Source of the DNA: PALSA-350 sp963794165
GTDB taxonomy: Bacteria > Acidobacteriota > Terriglobia > Terriglobales > Acidobacteriaceae
DNA length: 64,000 nucleotides
Direction of reading: 5' to 3'
Assembly: GCA_963794165.1 (NCBI GenBank)
Contig: CAWCCT010000011.1
Coordinates: 62,001 to 126,000, forward strand
Shown: piece by piece, positions 45,822-54,881 of the stretch
Position numbering within the stretch: the stretch's first letter is position 1
Layout: each line of letters opens with the position of its first letter
Notes under the pieces: model-generated
Databases searched by the model: none
What the model saw: only the letters and a program-made list of their open reading frames with translations
What the model was told of the DNA's origin: nothing
Made by a program: the position numbers and the translations under genes

Positions 45822-46796
45822 GTGCAACGTAAGCAACAGATCGGTCTGACACTTCGCATTGTCGCCGCGGTGCGCCGGTGCACCCCGCTTTCATGTGCCG
45901 CGGTGATGCTGTGGCTCCTGCCGAACGCCTCTCCATGCCTGGGTCAGCAAGGCAATGAGAAGACGTTCCCCTCGCCGGGCGAGGCCGTCCTGGCGCTGTA
46001 CAACGCCGTCGAGGCAGACGACGCCAATGCATTGGCCAGCATTCTTGGATCGAATGCCGGCCCTATTATGCACACCGGAGACGACGTCGCGGATAAGAAC
46101 ATGGGAGCGAACTTCATCCGCCGGTACGACCAGATGCACCGTGTCATCATCGAGCCCGATCACACCGTTACTCTCTATATCGGCGCGGAGAACTGGCCTC
46201 TGCCCATCTCCATCGTCAAGGACAGCAACGGCGCCTGGTATTTTGACACCGAGGCGGGTACGAAAGAAGTTCTTTATCGTCGTATCGGCACGAATGAGAA
46301 CGATGCAATCGATGTACTTCATGGGATGGTCGATGCCCAGTACGATTATGCTTCGGAGCTCCGCGAGGGCGAAAAGACGAAACATTACGCGCAGAGTTTC
46401 CTGAGCGAGGAAGGCAAGCAAAACGGACTGTATTGGAAAACCGGTGGCGACGAAGCTCCGAGTCCGATTGGGCCGCAGCTCGTATCCGCCACCAATGAAG
46501 GGTACAACCTGCAGCGCGGCCAACAGGCGCCGTTTCACGGCTATTACTATCGCATTCTTACCAAGCAAGGGCCTGCAGCCAAGGGTGGGGCGCGCGATTA
46601 CATGGTTGACGGCAAGCTGACCAAAGGTTTCGCGTTTGTTGCCTACCCAGCCGAGTACCGCAATTCTGGCGTGATGACCTTCATCGTTGGCCAGGACGGC
46701 GTTGTCTACGAAAAAGATCTTGGTCCCGAGACGGCACAGCTGGCGGCTGCGATCACTGAATACAACCCGGACAAGACGTGGCGTCGCTCTGAATAA
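45822..46796 (+). CDS. DUF2950 family exported protein
   Basis: A 324-residue protein starting at a GTG at 45822 with GTAGGAG about 9 bases upstream. A signal peptide (AAVMLWLLPNASPCLGQQ) precedes the DUF2950 domain: TFPSPGEAVLALYNAVEADD, WPLPISIVKDSNGAWYFDTE, QNGLYWKTGGDEAPSPIGPQ, FHGYYYRILTKQGPAAKGGA and GFAFVAYPAEYRNSGVMTFI, then GVVYEKDLG. It is most likely periplasmic. The function is unknown; it almost certainly works with the DUF3300 protein encoded just upstream in the same operon. Confidence 0.92.
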   Translation: MQRKQQIGLTLRIVAAVRRCTPLSCAAVMLWLLPNASPCLGQQGNEKTFPSPGEAVLALYNAVEADDANALASILGSNAGPIMHTGDDVADKNMGANFIRRYDQMHRVIIEPDHTVTLYIGAENWPLPISIVKDSNGAWYFDTEAGTKEVLYRRIGTNENDAIDVLHGMVDAQYDYASELREGEKTKHYAQSFLSEEGKQNGLYWKTGGDEAPSPIGPQLVSATNEGYNLQRGQQAPFHGYYYRILTKQGPAAKGGARDYMVDGKLTKGFAFVAYPAEYRNSGVMTFIVGQDGVVYEKDLGPETAQLAAAITEYNPDKTWRRSE

Positions 46797-46955
46797 TCCA
46801 GAAGCGAGATGAATGTGTTAGTCGAGCAAGCCTGCGAAGAGTATTGCGATTTTCGATCCCGGTCTTCGCGCCGCGCTCGCCAAGTATGAAGTCGGGGCGC
46901 AATTGTCCGATCAATATGACGTCGCTTCGAAGTGCTGCCGCACCTGCGGCGATTT
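46797..46955 (+). other. Gene-like fragment truncated by a repeat element
   Basis: A plus-strand frame with no start codon (from about 46815) reads SIAIFDPGLRAALAKYEVGA, then QLSDQYDVASKCCRTCGDF, and runs into the terminal-repeat element at 46956. It may be the end of a lost gene interrupted by that element. The family is not recognised. Confidence 0.35.
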
Positions 46956-47060
46956 CCCGGATTTCCTGTGGACCTTGGCGGCGTTAGCGAACTTCATGCG
47001 GCTTTCCTTCTGAAAGCCGCACGCGCAGTCTTGGATGGAGCCACGTACAGGAAATCCGGG
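46956..47060. mobile_element. Small element with 14-bp terminal inverted repeats (MITE-like), copy 1
   Basis: The ends are CCCGGATTTCCTGT and ACAGGAAATCCGGG, perfect inverted repeats. The interior (CTTGGCGGCGTTAGCGAACT, TCATGCGGCTTTCC) is about three-quarters identical to the reverse complement of 60574-60680. It encodes no transposase. The defined ends and dispersed copies suggest a miniature transposable element or a structured REP-type repeat. Confidence 0.6.
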
Positions 47061-47141
47061 TCGCATCATCTTCCCTCGATATCCGAGCACGGAAGAGTCC
47101 GTGTGAGAACGCAGACCTTTGTGTGAGAGCCGGGGCGCACT

Positions 47142-47321
47142 GCAGATCCCTCGGCTGCGCTCGGGATGACAAAGGGGAGGGTAGCGCTTCCATAGATGGT
47201 TGTTGCTGAATAGGCTCTGACTAAAACGTCGCCCTCCTCCCTTTCCTGCGTCTGTTCAGCAAATCGTACATGGAAGCGTTACTCTCCCCTTTGTCATCCC
47301 GAGCGCAGCCGAGGGATCTGC
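47142..47321. repeat. Long inverted repeat (52-bp arms), family copy 1
   Basis: The left arm 47142-47193 (starting GCAGATCCCTCGGCTGCGCT) and the right arm 47270-47321 are complementary at 50 of 52 positions, with a 76-bp loop. The same arm sequence (CTCGGGATGACAAAGGGGAG) recurs at 60.4-60.7 kb. The transcript would form a very stable hairpin. Confidence 0.8.
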
Positions 47322-47496
47322 TCTTCCGGTGTCCTTCTGGCAGGTTGAGCTGCCGAACGCTGCCCGAGGTCGAGCTGAAAGGGAAATAGCGCCACAGGTG
47401 CTAAAGAGTCTGCGTGAGAATCGAGATGTTGAACTCAGTCCCGCAGGGACGGCTGATTCGGTTCTCACGCAGACTCTCGTCCTACTGGCTCTTTTC
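47322..47496. other. Non-coding spacer between repeat families
   Basis: No gene is seen. The stretch contains a phrase TCTGCGTGAGAATC whose inverse GTTCTCACGCAGACTC occurs at about 47461, another long-range inverted pair. Confidence 0.35.
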
Positions 47497-47526
47497 GGCA
47501 CGACTGAAGTCGTGCCCTGATACAAA
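47497..47526. repeat. Hairpin repeat with CCCTGATACAAA tail, copy 2
   Basis: GGCACGACTGAAGTCGTGCC forms a 9-bp stem with a 2-base loop, followed by the CTGATACAAA tail. It has the same fold and tail as 27681-27712. Confidence 0.7.
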
Positions 47527-47816
47527 GCGCCCTTTGAAATTGGCTCGAAACAGACTGACCAGGACATTAGTTTTGCAGTAACCAATAAAGCCGCATTGAT
47601 TGCAAAGAGATCACGTACCCTCCAAGAAAGTTAGTTTTCAGCAGCGTGTGAAGCTGTGCGCTTCGTACTTAGCCTGAACTGTTTTTAATTCCACGCTACA
47701 TGAAACCTTCAGAATCTCCAGTTAGACTCCGGGAATTGCTTCCATGCAGTAAGTGAGGTTGACCCGCGATCAAGGGTCGAACCATGGCAACCAGCGGTTA
47801 TCGGGAGACGGAGTCA

Positions 47817-48566
47817 ATGTATCTGCACAGATTCGCAATTGATCGCCCAAGTCTAATCCGAGGGTTCGCTGTTCTATGTGTCGCATCCATGAGCGCCTGG
47901 GGAAGCGGCGCAACAATCGGCGTAAGTGCGCACCCTGCAAAGCCAGCCTCCGACCCACCTTCGGTGGTATTTATCGGCGACAGCATCACAGCCATCTGGG
48001 GCGGTGGACAGGAAGGCCCTCAGTTCGCGGAGCATCCCAACTGGATAGACGAGGGAATCGGTGGCCAGAACAGTAGCCAGGTGCTGGCACGGTTTCAAGC
48101 GGACGTGGTTGATTTGCACCCGGAGATGGTACATATCCTTATTGGCACAAATGACGTCTATCCTGGCTGGACGCTGGTACCTTCTGGAACCAACGCCATC
48201 GACTCAGCGGCCAATGTTGAAGCTATGGTCGAGATGGCACGATCGAATGGAATACACGTTATTCTGGCCACCATTCCACCCTGGGGTTGCCTGGCGTCCA
48301 ATTGCGTCTTAGCGCTGGCAGCCGATCCGACATCAAGCCGCTATGAGCGCATCAATAGTTGGAATGCCTGGATCGAACAATACGCTTTATCACAGGGAAT
48401 CCCTGTGGTTGATTATCACTCCGCACTCTTAGCTCCCGATGAGGAACACTACACGCCAGACCTGACCCTTGACGGCGTTCATCCAAGCACGGCCGGTTAC
48501 CTGGTCATGACACCAATGGTTGAAAATGTCATCAGCGCAATTTCAAGCTTTTACGCGGACAAATAA
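47817..48566 (+). CDS. SGNH/GDSL-family hydrolase, exported
   Basis: A 249-residue protein from the ATG at 47817, preceded by GGAGACGGAGTCA; the frame is open to 47784. A signal peptide (RGFAVLCVASMSAWGSGATI) is followed by the SGNH fold. Block I is VVFIGDSITAIWG (catalytic serine), block II has a glycine in GIGGQNSSQVLARF, block III is ILIGTNDVY (asparagine), and block V is LDGVHPSTAGYLVM (Asp-x-x-His). It resembles esterases and lipases that deacylate lipids or polysaccharides, acting outside the cytoplasm. Length is normal. The hairpin 48571-48615 follows and probably terminates it. Confidence 0.87.
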   Translation: MYLHRFAIDRPSLIRGFAVLCVASMSAWGSGATIGVSAHPAKPASDPPSVVFIGDSITAIWGGGQEGPQFAEHPNWIDEGIGGQNSSQVLARFQADVVDLHPEMVHILIGTNDVYPGWTLVPSGTNAIDSAANVEAMVEMARSNGIHVILATIPPWGCLASNCVLALAADPTSSRYERINSWNAWIEQYALSQGIPVVDYHSALLAPDEEHYTPDLTLDGVHPSTAGYLVMTPMVENVISAISSFYADK

Positions 48567-48570
48567 AAAC

Positions 48571-48615
48571 GACAAAGGAGGCCGCCCGGTTCCTTCGCGA
48601 GCGTGCCTCCTTTGT
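48571..48615. terminator. Bidirectional terminator hairpin between convergent genes
   Basis: GACAAAGGAGGC (48571-48582) pairs perfectly with GCCTCCTTTGTC (48604-48615). It sits between the stop of the GDSL hydrolase and the stop of the minus-strand zinc-ribbon gene, with AAATAAAAAC on its left side. Confidence 0.7.
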
Positions 48616-48632
48616 CTGCCGACTATTTCTGT

Positions 48633-48896
48633 TTAGTGGGGCTTTCGGTATTCGATTCCTTCATCGTTCAGGTAGTACTCCGACGAGCAGTAATCTGAAC
48701 CGCATATCATCGACTCCATACCGATGTACTGCATTTTCGTGATCAAACCCAATGCGCCGCAATGAGGACACGCAAGCACGGCAACATACGGGTTGTTCGC
48801 CTCACCCATCGTTCCCGTATTCTCCAGCACAAACAAGGTTCCAGGTTCCATCTGCTCTGGAATCCACTCTCCAAGCAACTCAAGATCCGTCAACAT
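48633..48896 (-). CDS. Small zinc-ribbon-like protein
   Basis: An 87-residue protein with an excellent AGGAGG binding site 7 bases before the ATG. The centre carries CPHC and, 21 residues later, CGSDYC (VAVLACPHCGALGLITKMQY, then MICGSDYCSSEYYLNDEGIE), a likely four-cysteine zinc site. The N-terminus (LTDLELLGEWIPEQMEPG) is acidic. No known family is recognised. It may be a small regulatory or chaperone-like zinc protein. It stands alone on the minus strand. Confidence 0.72.
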   Translation of the reverse strand: MLTDLELLGEWIPEQMEPGTLFVLENTGTMGEANNPYVAVLACPHCGALGLITKMQYIGMESMICGSDYCSSEYYLNDEGIEYRKPH

Positions 48897-49582
48897 GCCA
48901 TTCCTCCTGTGCGATCCTGTTACCTTTGCTCGTCCATTCTTATGTTGCGTGCAGGCTCGCTCATCTTGCTTGCACCTGCAGATTTACTCTCGCTATCCTC
49001 TGCCGCCCTCCTGCGGCGCCACACGACCATTCTCCCAACGGACGCTGCCGTTGGCTTTCTTGCTCACGAACGCCTCTTCCGTACCCGGACGGCCGGAGCC
49101 CGGCGCGAACACGCCAGGGCGACGGAAAGACAAAATAACCGCACCGCGCTTCCGGTCATTTCCAGCGGAAAAATAGCTGCGGAGAACATTCCACGTCCGG
49201 GTCAACGCCTCCGACCATAAGCCGCGCGATAGCCCCGGCATGCGGATAGGCTTGGATTGCGATTGGGCAGCCTGGGTTGTTCGGCGGGCCTGGTTTATTC
49301 CGGGACAGCTTGAGCGCCAGTGCTGCCACCAGCGTGGCTGAGGCGATTGCTGCCGCGGTTTGTTGTCGGCCGATTCTACGATCACAAGTCTGCGAAATCT
49401 GTTCTGCGGATACTTACCCATTGGCCGAGTCACCTACCGAGGTGAAGTCTTGATTTGCAACAAACTGCTAATAAGCCGGGGAACATTGAACTCATTCTTT
49501 CCGCGAGCCCGGCTTTCGTCAATCCACGATTCGTTCGTCCGAATCGTTTCCCGCATCTGTGCACCAAAGATGCACACACCCT
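48897..49582. other. Nearly 700 bp without a recognised gene
   Basis: Overlapping frames on both strands (for example 48993-49433 on minus) lack ribosome binding sites and family motifs. Nothing else is recognised. Confidence 0.4.
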
Positions 49583-51997
49583 CTACTGCCGCGCGGCAAT
49601 GGTGCTCGACTGCACCGGCGGCTTGCTGCCATTCAGCTCACGATAGATCGATTCGTTGCGCAGAATCGCCTGCACGTAATCGCGTGTCTCAGTAAACGGA
49701 ATTGATTCCACAAATTCATCCATGCCGTGATACTTGCCGATCGATTGCCAATCCGTTACCCGGCTATCGCCCGCATTGTAGGCAGCAAAGGCATACGCAG
49801 GCTGGCCGTAAAACTTGTCCAACGTCTGCCTCAGGTAACGCGTGCCCAGCCGGATATTGGTGTCGGGATTGAGAAGATCATTCTCGTTGAAATGGTGGAT
49901 GCCCTCTTCCCTGGCCATCGAGCGGCCTACAGAGGGCAGCAGTTGCATCAGCCCCCAAGCGTTCGCGCCGCTGATGGCAGCGGGGTTGAATTCCGACTCC
50001 TGACGGATCAGCGAGGCCACCATGTAAGGATCAAGGCCGTTCTTGGCCGATTCCTGCTCGATCGAGCTCCAGTATTGCTGCGGGAAAAGGATCTTCCAGT
50101 AGCCCATGGGGAGGCTGTCGATGGGCGCTGAGGTATAGAACGGAAGAGCGTGCTTCAAAACGCGCATGGCGCGGAAGGTTTCGCCGTCGGAGGAGTAAAT
50201 CTCCGCCTCGGCAAAGGCTCCCCACTGCTCGCTGCCGTCCGCGGCCTGAATTTCCGCGGGGATGTATTCATTCAATCCAGCGTTGGCCAACAGGCGTGCC
50301 TTGATCACGTGCTCGTCATCTTCGGGCACATCGTCGGTAAGGGCGGGAATCTCCTCGGGTTGAATGTTGTCCAGCATGGCCACATCGGCCGCACTGACCT
50401 GGCCCAGCTCCGCCAGCCGCTCGCGCGCGATCTGGGCGTAGTAGTAATGCTCAAAGGCCCGGGAGATGGTCTGGTAGTAAGCCGCGGCCATGGCCGGCTG
50501 ATGCTCCTGGTCCGCATACAGGCGTCCACGCCAGTAGAGCGCAGCCGGGATTTCCTTGCCCCCGGAGTACTGCGCAATCTGCTGATCGAACTGCACCGCG
50601 GCGGCGGAATAGTTCCCCAAGCGATAGTTCAGCCACGCCGCCTTCCAGTGGCTGCTGGGCGCGTAGCGGTGGGTGGGAAAGCGGGTGACCAAATCGCTGT
50701 AGTACAGGATCGCCTGGGGATAGTCTTTGCGCAGCAAATACATATTGGCCGAGCTGTAGAGTGCTTCGGCCAGCCATGGGCTGTCGGGGAAGCGCTGCTC
50801 CATCTGGCGTTACCAAGCCCTGCTGCGTACTGCCATCGTCCTTGTTGCGCGCCAGCTCGACGGCCAGATACATGCGGCGGGCGCCACTCTCATCCGGTGT
50901 ATCCGGCAGCGCATCCACTTCTTCTTTGCTCAGCCGCTTGGTCTTCAGATCGCAGGACGCAGCCGCGACCAGCAGCGCGTTCTTGGCCTGGGGATCGGAT
51001 TGCGCAGAGTCGTTGGCTAAGGCGCGATACTCCTCGCCGGCATCGGCGAATCGGCCGCCGGCATACAGGGCATCCGCGTGCGCCCTGCGCTCGGCTATGG
51101 TCAGGGGCGCCGCGGCACCTACCACGGCCAGCTGCGCTTTGGCCTGCTGCCCCTCATTGCTCAAGGGGAAAGTGAGGAAGATATGACGGTACAGGCGGGC
51201 CGCCTCGTCCACATTTCCCGTCATCTGGTTAGCCCGCGCCAGCGCCAATTGAAAGTCGGCGTGAGCCGCAATGGGGTCCGCCGCATGCTGATGAAGTACC
51301 CGCAATGCCGTCTGGGGATCGTTCTGCTGGATGCGAGAGATTGGCGATCATGACCGGCAGACGGGTGACAAAAATGCTTTCAGGATATTTGGCGGCAAAG
51401 CCGGTCAGCAGAGCTTCGGCGTCCGAGAGCTTGCCGGCTTCCATCTCCGCCTGGGCGGCTAGAAAATCGGCGTAGTCGTCCAGCGTTTTACCTGAGTCAT
51501 TCGCTTTCTGGAAGCTGGCGATGGCATCGGGGTAGCGATGATCCGCGAGGTAGGCGTGGCCCAGGGCCAGGTACGCTGCGGAGGCTGCTTCTCCGCTGTG
51601 GGCGTGGGCATAGGCCGGACACCCCGGCATAGGCCGCCGGCGAACGCATCGCCGTCAGTTCCTGCGCCATTGGCCGCAATTGCGAGGAGGCGACAAAAGC
51701 CTGCTGGAGTTTGCGGCTGCGAGCAATGCTGCTGGCGCTGCGCGGCTTGTGATGACTTTTGATATGACGAACATGGCCTGTCCCCTTGGCTGTCTTACCG
51801 TGGGTCGCCGTGTGCGCCGGATGATGGTGATGAGCGGGCGCAGGATGCTTGGGCGTCGCCGGAGCAGTCTGCGGAATAGCCGCCGGCGCAGTGACGGCAA
51901 GCAACAGGGCCCAGGGCAGTAGGGTTCGTAGTGTCACAATTCGATGGATTTCCGCCAACTCGCTCACTTCCCTGCCTGCAGCGGATTTTTCTATCAA
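49583..51997 (-). pseudogene. slt: TPR-containing soluble lytic transglycosylase, broken by three frameshifts
   Basis: Four successive minus-strand frames together form one gene of about 800 codons. An exported N-terminus (LLPWALLLAVTAPAAIPQ) with a His/Pro-rich linker ends near 51625. Next is HSGEAASAAYLALGHAYLAD to about 51335, then QNDPQTALRVLHQHAADPIA and TIAERRAHADALYAGGRFAD to about 50810. The last frame is MEQRFPDSPWLAEALYSSAN, TPR-like repeats, and the SLT domain with catalytic glutamate (SLIRQESEFNPAAISGANAW, GLMQLLPSVGRSM, AAYNAGDSRV). The enzyme would cleave peptidoglycan glycan strands in the periplasm. Each junction needs a one-base change in the same sense. Either the gene is dead or this stretch has sequencing indels. 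The last frame alone (49583-50803) retains the full catalytic domain but has no signal peptide. Confidence 0.82.
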
Positions 51998-52349
51998 CGG
52001 ATACCTATTAAGACTCTAAGCGGAAAGTTTGGTTGCGCGTAGGCTTTCCCACCACCATAGAGTCCCAATGGAACCCAATCAAACACCGATACGGGCCCAC
52101 ATCGGGAGTGGTAGATGACCGGCGGCCCCTTGCACCCCGCCTGCGCGGCACGAATCATGCCCTAATTCGCAGATTACGCATTTTGCCGTGCGCCGCCATG
52201 CCCATTTAGTATGAGGAAGACGCGCAGCGCCCGCGGGCGGCCCACCCAATGCGCGCAAGCATCAATGCCCCTTCTCCCTCGCCACGCATCCGCAACGTGC
52301 AACCGCTGGAGAACGGTCTGGAAAGGTCGAATTTCTGAACCCGTCTGAC
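51998..52349. other. Intergenic region upstream of the sigma factor
   Basis: No gene is seen in this 352-bp stretch between the divergent transglycosylase and sigma-factor genes; it should contain both promoters. Confidence 0.4.
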
Positions 52350-52973
52350 ATGCCTATCATCCAAGCACAAGGGACCGAAGAAGTTCACCCTGACATTTTA
52401 CTGGTTAACCGGGCGCGCGAAGGGGACGTGCAGGCGTTCGAACAACTGGTAAAGCAGTACGATCGCCAGGTGTTCCGCATTGCGCAACACATCACCCAGA
52501 ACCGGGAAGATGCGGAAGACGTGGTTCAGGATGCCTTTCTAAAGGCCTACGAGAAGCTGGAGCAGTTTCAGGGGAATTCGAAGTTTTATACCTGGCTGGT
52601 GCGCATTGCGGTGAACGAGTCGCTGATGCGGCTGCGTAAGCGGCGTACCGGGCGGATGGTGTCGATCGACGAGGACGTGGAGACCGAAGAAGGGTCAATG
52701 CCGCGGGACCTCGCCGAATGGAGGCCCGACCCCGAAATGATGTACGGGCAGTCGGAGCTGGCAGAGATTTTGCGCAAGACGATCCAGGGTTTGCCGCCTG
52801 GCTTCCGCGTGGTTTTCGTGTTGCGCGACGTGGAAGGGTTATCGACGGAAGAGACCGCGGAAACGCTCGGATTGAGTGTACCCGCAGTCAAGTCGCGGCT
52901 GCTGCGGGCGCGGTTGCAGTTGCGGGAGCGGTTGAGCCGCTACTTCCGCAAGAATGAGGATGGGACCAAATGA
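52350..52973 (+). CDS. ECF-type RNA polymerase sigma factor
   Basis: A 207-residue alternative sigma factor. Region 2 is VNRAREGDVQAFEQLVKQYD, then VFRIAQHITQNREDAEDVVQ and DAFLKAYEKLEQFQG (the last part recognises the -10 element). Region 4 is ILRKTIQGLPPGFRVVFVLR, then DVEGLSTEETAETLGLSVPA and VKSRLLRARLQLRERLS, its helix-turn-helix. The length and sequence are close to the RpoE group. The next gene encodes a zinc-finger anti-sigma factor whose ATG overlaps this stop as ATGA, the standard control arrangement for envelope or oxidative stress. Confidence 0.95.
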   Translation: MPIIQAQGTEEVHPDILLVNRAREGDVQAFEQLVKQYDRQVFRIAQHITQNREDAEDVVQDAFLKAYEKLEQFQGNSKFYTWLVRIAVNESLMRLRKRRTGRMVSIDEDVETEEGSMPRDLAEWRPDPEMMYGQSELAEILRKTIQGLPPGFRVVFVLRDVEGLSTEETAETLGLSVPAVKSRLLRARLQLRERLSRYFRKNEDGTK

Positions 52974-53206
52974 ATTGCTCAGAGTTTCTGGCGCAGCTCG
53001 GTGATTTTCTGGATAACCAGGTGCCTACCGGCCTGGTGGCTGAGCTGCAGACCCACCTCGAGGGATGCGAGCACTGCGAGATCACGATGCGGACTACGCA
53101 AAAGACGATCCAGATTTACCGCAATCATGAGATTTATGAGCTGCCCGCCGGGCTGCGGGAGCGGCTGCAGGCGGCCATCCTGGCTAAATGCAAAAAAGGC
53201 TGTTGA
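52970..53206 (+). CDS. Zinc-finger anti-sigma factor (ZAS/zf-HC2)
   Basis: A 78-residue cytoplasmic protein. It has the anti-sigma zinc signature, a histidine followed by CEHC (HLEGCEHCEITM), with an N-terminal cysteine (MNCSEFLAQLGDFLDNQVPT). It lacks a membrane helix, so it is a soluble type that should hold the sigma factor directly and may respond to redox or zinc status. A C-terminal helix (PAGLRERLQAAILAKCKKGC) contains two more cysteines. Its ATG overlaps the sigma-factor stop, ensuring balanced production. Confidence 0.9.
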   Translation: MNCSEFLAQLGDFLDNQVPTGLVAELQTHLEGCEHCEITMRTTQKTIQIYRNHEIYELPAGLRERLQAAILAKCKKGC

Positions 53207-53303
53207 TTCCTTTATTCCGCCTGACCACAGATGACGGGATTCCACCGCTATATACCGGGAAGTTTGCTGTTCCTGTAGCAACGGATGTCAAGGTTCGCGG
53301 AAT

Positions 53304-53342
53304 CCCACATCTCGCGAAAAACGAGCGAGATGTGGGGCACCC
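53304..53342. repeat. CCCACATCTCGC hairpin repeat, copy 1
   Basis: CCCACATCTCGC and GCGAGATGTGGG form a 12-bp stem around GAAAAACGA, followed by GCACCC. The same sequence with one loop change is at 62499-62537. Confidence 0.75.
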
Positions 53343-53356
53343 GTCATCGGTGGTTA

Positions 53357-53524
53357 GGACAGAGTCTCAAGAACAGCGTGGTGAGGACAGAGTCTCAAGA
53401 ACACTGTGGTTAGGACAGAGTCTCAAGAACAGTGTGGTTGGGACAGAGTCTCAAGGACAGTACGGTTAGGACAGAGTAATCAAGACAGTGTGGTTGGGAC
53501 AGAGTAATCAAGACAGTGTGGTTG
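53357..53524. repeat. 28-bp minisatellite, six units
   Basis: Six consecutive 28-bp units start GGACAGAGT at 53357, 53385, 53413, 53441, 53469 and 53497, with a partial seventh at 53525. The first four carry CTCAAG and the last two carry AATCAAG. There are no spacers, so it is not a CRISPR array. It lies between the sigma/anti-sigma pair and the M48 protease. Confidence 0.9.
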
Positions 53525-53534
53525 GGACAGAGAG

Positions 53535-53562
53535 AAAAGGCCACCCTTTGGGTGGCCTTTTT
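53535..53562. terminator. Strong bidirectional terminator
   Basis: AAAAGGCCACC pairs with GGTGGCCTTTT around a 5-base loop, with TTT following on the plus strand and A-rich sequence before it. It serves the minus-strand M48 gene ending at 53581 and any plus-strand transcript from the sigma operon. Confidence 0.85.
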
Positions 53563-53580
53563 GCCTTTTGAGGGACTTCT

Positions 53581-54741
53581 CTAGTTGTCGTCCCTGCGCT
53601 GCAGGGTGGGACGGTCGTTGCCCTGCTGCGACTGGTCGGGCGGGGCGTTCGGATCGCTGTTCGCGCTGCTCGCGCGGCGCAGAGTTGGCTGATTGCCCTT
53701 GCCGCCGTCGTTCAGCTTGCGTTTGTTCTCGATGCGCGCCAGACGGGCCTTTACGTCGTCAAACTCCGAGGTGGTGACCACGTACTCCGCCCTGGGCGGT
53801 AGCAGAGTGGCGATCTCCTTTTGCGTGGCCTCGATGCGATCAGGGGTTTGCGGGTGAGTGGAGAATGCTTTGGAAATCAGGTGCGGTTTGGTCTTCTCCA
53901 GGTTCTCCAGCTTCTCAAAGATGGTTACGAAAGCCTGAGGATCGTAGCCCGCACGGTACATGTACTGCACGCCTAGAAAATCGGCCTGGGACTCAAAGCC
54001 GCGGGAGAACTGCAGGAAGGCTATCGGAATACCGATTTGCGCCGCTTCGTAAATGCCGTAACCAGTCCAACCACCGATAAAGATCAGCGGAATCGTGCCC
54101 AACTGCGCGTAGTTCATCCGCGTTTGCTCACGCACCGCGTGGTGAGCCGCTACGTGCGAAATCTCGTGGGCAATCACACCCGCCATTTCAGCTTCATCGT
54201 CCGCGGTAAGAATCAGCCCGCTGTTTACATACATGAATCCGCCCGGCAAAGCCATGGCGTTGACTTCGTCAGAATCGATGACCTTGATGGTAAAGGGAAC
54301 CTTGGCGTCAGAATTCTTGACCAGGTTTTGCGCGATCCGGTTTACGTACTCGACCACTACCGGATCATTGACGAACTTGACGCTCTTCTCCAGCTGCATG
54401 GCGTAGGACTTGCCCATCCGAATCTCGGTTTCGGTGGAATACCAGTTGCCCATGCCGCGGCCGCCAATATCGCGCGTGCCCACCGCATTCACGTCGTCAA
54501 CGCTGCCTGCTTTTACGCCCGGCATTGTCGCGTCGGTCGGCGGTGTAGTCGAATCGGGAGCGGATGCGGCAGGCGGGGTGGAAGCCGCAGGGGGAGCGGA
54601 TGCAGCCGGCGGAGCGTCTGCGGGGGCGGTCGCCGGCGGGCTGGTTTGCGGACTGTTCTGGCCGTACATCGTGAGGGCCAGGCCGGGCGCCAGCAGCAAG
54701 CTGCTCGCAACCATTAATTTTGCCGGGATCATATGGCTCAT
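53581..54741 (-). CDS. Exported M48-family zinc metalloprotease
   Basis: A 386-residue protein. A signal peptide (MVASSLLLAPGLALTMYGQN) precedes an alanine/proline-rich linker of about 50 residues and a short motif GTRDIGGRGMGNWYSTETE. The catalytic motif is HEISH (VIAHEISHVAAHHAVREQTR), with a downstream SRGFESQADFLGVQYMYRAG supplying the third zinc ligand. The C-terminal part (SKAFSTHPQTPDRIEATQKE) is typical of BepA/YfgC-like proteases that help assemble or remove outer-membrane proteins. It acts in the periplasm. The tail is basic and low in complexity. It is followed by the strong terminator at 53535-53562. Confidence 0.9.
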   Translation of the reverse strand: MSHMIPAKLMVASSLLLAPGLALTMYGQNSPQTSPPATAPADAPPAASAPPAASTPPAASAPDSTTPPTDATMPGVKAGSVDDVNAVGTRDIGGRGMGNWYSTETEIRMGKSYAMQLEKSVKFVNDPVVVEYVNRIAQNLVKNSDAKVPFTIKVIDSDEVNAMALPGGFMYVNSGLILTADDEAEMAGVIAHEISHVAAHHAVREQTRMNYAQLGTIPLIFIGGWTGYGIYEAAQIGIPIAFLQFSRGFESQADFLGVQYMYRAGYDPQAFVTIFEKLENLEKTKPHLISKAFSTHPQTPDRIEATQKEIATLLPPRAEYVVTTSEFDDVKARLARIENKRKLNDGGKGNQPTLRRASSANSDPNAPPDQSQQGNDRPTLQRRDDN

Positions 54742-54881
54742 CGCAACCTCTTGTTACACCTGAACTGATAGCGTAGGCGCAGTTCGCTATGGCTATTAGA
54801 CCAAGTATGCGCGCTTTGGCTAGCCGATGGCCTGGAATTTCGCCGAAACCGCAAAAAGTGTTTGCGTGGGATGGTTCGTTG

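Noticed and set aside
44944..46032. 362-codon minus-strand frame opposite DUF3300
   Set aside because: Lies over the strongly biased Asn-rich region of the DUF3300 gene and has no motif of its own.
48993..49433. 146-codon minus-strand frame
   Set aside because: Overlaps several other frames of equal length, has no binding site and is low in protein-like features.
53357..53524. Possible CRISPR array
   Set aside because: The 28-bp units are directly adjacent without spacers and no cas genes are present.
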